A stretch of DNA of 7,344 nucleotides from an uncultured Bacteroides sp. (GTDB lineage Bacteria > Bacteroidota > Bacteroidia > Bacteroidales > Bacteroidaceae). Made by a program: the position numbers and the translations under genes. The number at the start of each line of letters is the position of its first letter. The first letter of the stretch is position 1. Under the pieces are notes generated by a model that was not told the origin of the DNA, ran no database searches, and worked only from the letters and a program-made list of their open reading frames with translations. Below, in pieces: positions 6,037-7,344 of this stretch. The stretch is taken from NCBI GenBank assembly GCA_905201685.1, contig CAJKOW010000068.1, positions 1 to 7,344 on the forward strand. The letters are read 5' to 3'.

Positions 6037-6141
6037 AGCAGTGTGCTTACTATTATTCGGCGACCTTCGTTTGATGCTTGGTTTTGTTTTTGGGCGCCTC
6101 TGACCACGACTGGCCAGAGACGCACCACCACAAACAAACAT
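6031..6141 (-). CDS. Possible 36-residue basic small protein
   Basis: An ATG at 6141 opens 36 codons to a TAA at 6031-6033, giving MFVCGGASLASRGQRRPK and then a basic, serine- and lysine-rich tail with 11 K or R in total. No ribosome binding site is evident, and the frame coincides with the extended hairpin and runs into the terminator stem, so it may simply be an open frame in a structured RNA. I recognise no domain. The alternatives are a real small protein or a non-coding RNA. Confidence 0.22.
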   Translation of the reverse strand: MFVCGGASLASRGQRRPKTKPSIKRRSPNNSKHTAI

Positions 6142-6244
6142 AAACAGGGCTGCTACTAATACATTGTCATAATCTCATAAATTCATTTGCTTTTTTAAGA
6201 GTTTCTATATTCCTGGTTTACTACTTTTCGATTATTAAGGTTAT

Positions 6245-6264
6245 GGATATGCTTGGACATATCC
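6245..6264. repeat. Perfect 7-bp inverted repeat
   Basis: GGATATG and CATATCC are separated by six bases. It lies in the AT-rich stretch between the promoter-like sequence at 6280-6301 and the possible small gene. It could be a regulator site or a hairpin near the 5' end of the putative minus-strand transcript. Confidence 0.5.
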
Positions 6265-6279
6265 CTTCATTAAATTCAG

Positions 6280-6301
6280 ATCAAACGATGTGCCAAAATT
6301 A
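6280..6301 (-). promoter_or_regulatory. Overlapping promoter-like elements, sigma-54-like and Bacteroides -7
   Basis: On the minus strand, 6295-6280 reads TGGCACATCGTTTGAT, close to the sigma-54 pattern TGGCACG-N4-TTGCW, with GG at the -24 position and the correct 10-base gap, but with GA where the nearly invariant -12 GC should be. Overlapping it, TAATTTTG at 6301-6294 matches the Bacteroides -7 consensus TAnnTTTG, though its -33 box is poor. Either could drive the small transcript; the housekeeping reading is the simpler one. Confidence 0.35.
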
Positions 6302-6338
6302 CACATGGAAGACTAACTCGTTGTCTTTTAGAAGAAAA

Positions 6339-6402
6339 AGTGTGGTCGGAATAGAAAATGTATGTGTGGAAGAAGTGTGGAATTGTGGAAGAAAGTGTGG
6401 AA
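6339..6402. repeat. Cluster of TTCCACA direct repeats
   Basis: Read on the minus strand, TTCCACA recurs at 6402, 6390, 6382 and 6371, with a diverged ACCACAC at 6345-6339; three of the copies continue as TTCCACAC. Start-to-start distances are 12, 8, 11 and about 25 bases. The cluster lies between the stop of the sigma-54 activator and the promoter-like elements at 6280-6301, where enhancer sites could be expected. Confidence 0.7.
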
Positions 6403-6416
6403 TAAATCCACACTTT
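6392..6416 (-). terminator. Hairpin after the sigma-54 activator gene
   Basis: TCCACACTTT (6407-6416) and AAAGTGTGGA (6392-6401) form a perfect 10-bp stem with a 5-base loop, beginning at the stop codon of the activator gene. Only CTTTCTTCC follows on the minus strand, so it is a modest terminator. One arm is also a member of the TTCCACA repeat cluster. Confidence 0.5.
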
Positions 6417-7285
6417 TAGTCGGTAATACTATAAAGTTTCAGTTTGTTGTATAGGGTTTTTCTGTCTATACCTAACAATTGGGCGGCGCGGCTTTTGTTG
6501 TTTCCTGTTTGCTGTAGGGCATTGATGATTTGTTGTTTTTCAGTTTCTTCATTGCGCAAAGTCATGTTCGGTACAGGTGCTGCCGATTCTTTCAGTTCGC
6601 TCAGTTCGTTCAGGGTGATGAATTTTCCCTGTGCCAGCAGGGTGGCGCGGCGCACGATGTTTTTCATCTGACGCAGGTTTCCCGGCCAATGGTATTCCAG
6701 CAGTGCTTTGGATGCTTTGTCGTCGAAGCCGATGAGCTGCTTGTCCATTTCGCGGTTGGCCTGGTCCAGGAAGAAGTTGGCAAAGAGCAGGATGTCTTCG
6801 CGTCGGTCTTTTAGTTGTGGCATGCGCAGGGTAAACTCGTTGATACGGTGGTACAAGTCTTCACGGAAGGCTCCTTTTTCGATGGCCTGTTCCAGGTTCT
6901 CGTTGGTAGCCGTTACCAGACGGACATCTACGTTGATTTCCTTGTTCGAACCAACGGGGCGGACTTTTCGTTCTTGCAGTGCGCGCAACAGCTGAATCTG
7001 GACTTCGTAGCTCAGGTTGCCTACTTCGTCCAAAAAGATGGTTCCGCCATTGGCTGCGACAAAGGCTCCGGTTTTGTCGGTCAGTGCGCCGGTGAAGGCA
7101 CCTTTCACGTGGCCGAAAAACTCGGAGGCAGCCAGCTCTTTGGGTATCGAGCCGCAGTCGATGGCCACAAACGGCTGGTCGGCCCGTTTGCTGAGTTGGT
7201 GAATGCGGTGGGCTACATATTCTTTCCCTGTTCCGCTTGCCCCATTGATTAGGACGGACATGTTGGTGGGTGCAACTAATTTCAC
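6416..7285 (-). CDS. Sigma-54-dependent activator (AAA+ and HTH); N-terminal part missing or frameshifted
   Basis: The 289-residue frame carries the sigma-54-interacting AAA+ domain: Walker A GASGTGKE at 15-22, EFFGH at 55-59, the sigma-54 contact loop GAFTGA at 62-67, Walker B TIFLDE at 82-87, sensor I near 126-130, FREDLYHRIN at 140-149 and WPGNLRQM at 200-207. A Fis-type helix-turn-helix at about 262-285 (KSRAAQLLGIDRKTLYNKL) follows. Family members use ATP hydrolysis to open sigma-54 promoters and usually begin with a receiver or other sensory domain of 110-150 residues. Here the GTG start at 7285 falls inside the conserved strand before Walker A, and an in-frame TAA at 7327-7325 blocks any extension. 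An AAGGA sits four bases before the GTG, so a stand-alone start is possible, but a broken upstream frame is more likely. Confidence 0.85.
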   Translation of the reverse strand: MKLVAPTNMSVLINGASGTGKEYVAHRIHQLSKRADQPFVAIDCGSIPKELAASEFFGHVKGAFTGALTDKTGAFVAANGGTIFLDEVGNLSYEVQIQLLRALQERKVRPVGSNKEINVDVRLVTATNENLEQAIEKGAFREDLYHRINEFTLRMPQLKDRREDILLFANFFLDQANREMDKQLIGFDDKASKALLEYHWPGNLRQMKNIVRRATLLAQGKFITLNELSELKESAAPVPNMTLRNEETEKQQIINALQQTGNNKSRAAQLLGIDRKTLYNKLKLYSITD

Positions 7286-7344
7286 GTAATCCTTAATTCC
7301 GCAACACCTTTCAAAAAAAATAATTTAAAGTACTGAGTAATAAT
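7282..7344 (-). pseudogene. Possible N-terminal remnant of the sigma-54 activator in another frame
   Basis: On the minus strand the frame beginning at 7344 is open to a TGA at 7284-7282 and ends LFFLKGVAELRIT. The segment FLKGVAEL resembles the usual lead-in of sigma-54 AAA+ domains (F-x-x-G-x-S/A-x), and the next frame continues KDYVKLVAPTNMSVLI. Joining the two needs a net shift of one base near 7290-7300. Only about 60 bases are visible, so this is tentative; the stretch is also AT-rich with a run of eight T and could be non-coding. Confidence 0.35.

Larger units (their letters stand above)
5983..6287 (-). ncRNA. Candidate minus-strand small RNA or small mRNA
   Basis: Three signs point to a transcript of about 300 bases here. 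First, there is promoter-like sequence at 6280-6301. Second, 6094-6123 folds into a 13-bp hairpin with loop GUCG, and its two imperfect positions are G-U wobbles in the minus-strand RNA but C-A mismatches on the plus strand, which favours the minus strand as the functional one. Outer arms 6128-6139 and 6081-6093 add about 11 pairs with one bulge and one mismatch. Third, the transcript would end at the terminator with a run of six T on the minus strand. A further perfect 7-bp inverted repeat, GGATATG/CATATCC, lies at 6245-6264 near its 5' end. I do not recognise a known RNA family. Boundaries are approximate. Confidence 0.4.

Noticed and set aside
6364..6410. TTCCACA repeats as a DnaA-box cluster or replication origin
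   Set aside because: The copies match only about 7 of 9 positions of TTATCCACA, and no dnaA, dnaN or partition gene is nearby. Enhancer-type or unknown sites are as likely.
6815..7252. Plus-strand open frame of 145 codons opposite the sigma-54 activator
   Set aside because: It is antisense to conserved AAA+ motifs, and its sequence is explained by the codon use of the real gene.

Overview
The window looks like a chromosomal segment of a Bacteroides-type organism (Bacteroidales). Three promoters fit the unusual Bacteroidota primary-sigma pattern, TTTG about 19-20 bp upstream of TAnnTTTG. Shine-Dalgarno sequences are weak or absent, the tRNA has no encoded CCA, and the protein sequences have the look of this genus. 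These are judgements from motifs and family knowledge; no database search was run.

Layout. 1-375: an intergenic stretch with a 23-bp tandem repeat of small palindromes and a strong, probably bidirectional hairpin terminator. 376-3239 (minus strand): a tightly packed four-gene operon read right to left: ABC ATPase, six-helix ABC membrane protein, short YtrA-type GntR regulator, and an unrecognised membrane-anchored exported protein. Its promoter (3355-3385) directly abuts a near-perfect AGTGTA-N12-TACACT palindrome, so the GntR protein probably represses its own operon. 3581-3748 (minus): an initiator tRNA-fMet with its own consensus promoter and terminator. 3838-5949 (plus): TetR-family regulator, FabG-type 3-oxoacyl-ACP reductase and an RluA-family pseudouridine synthase, probably one operon, with a candidate TetR operator over the transcription start.

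5950-6415 is the least explained part. It holds a strong convergent terminator, an extended hairpin whose two mismatches become G-U wobbles only in the minus-strand RNA, a possible 36-codon basic ORF, promoter-like sequence near 6280-6301 (a Bacteroides -7 box overlapping a sigma-54-like -24/-12 element), and a cluster of TTCCACA repeats. Just upstream in transcription order, 6416-7285 (minus) encodes the AAA+ and DNA-binding domains of a sigma-54 activator. An unannotated minus-strand small RNA or small mRNA at about 5983-6287 is my main candidate for something new; its control by the neighbouring activator is speculative.

The activator reading frame is blocked by a stop shortly upstream of the conserved AAA+ start, while another frame stays open to the window edge. 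This points to a small indel, real or from sequencing, that separates the ATPase part from its N-terminal sensory domain.
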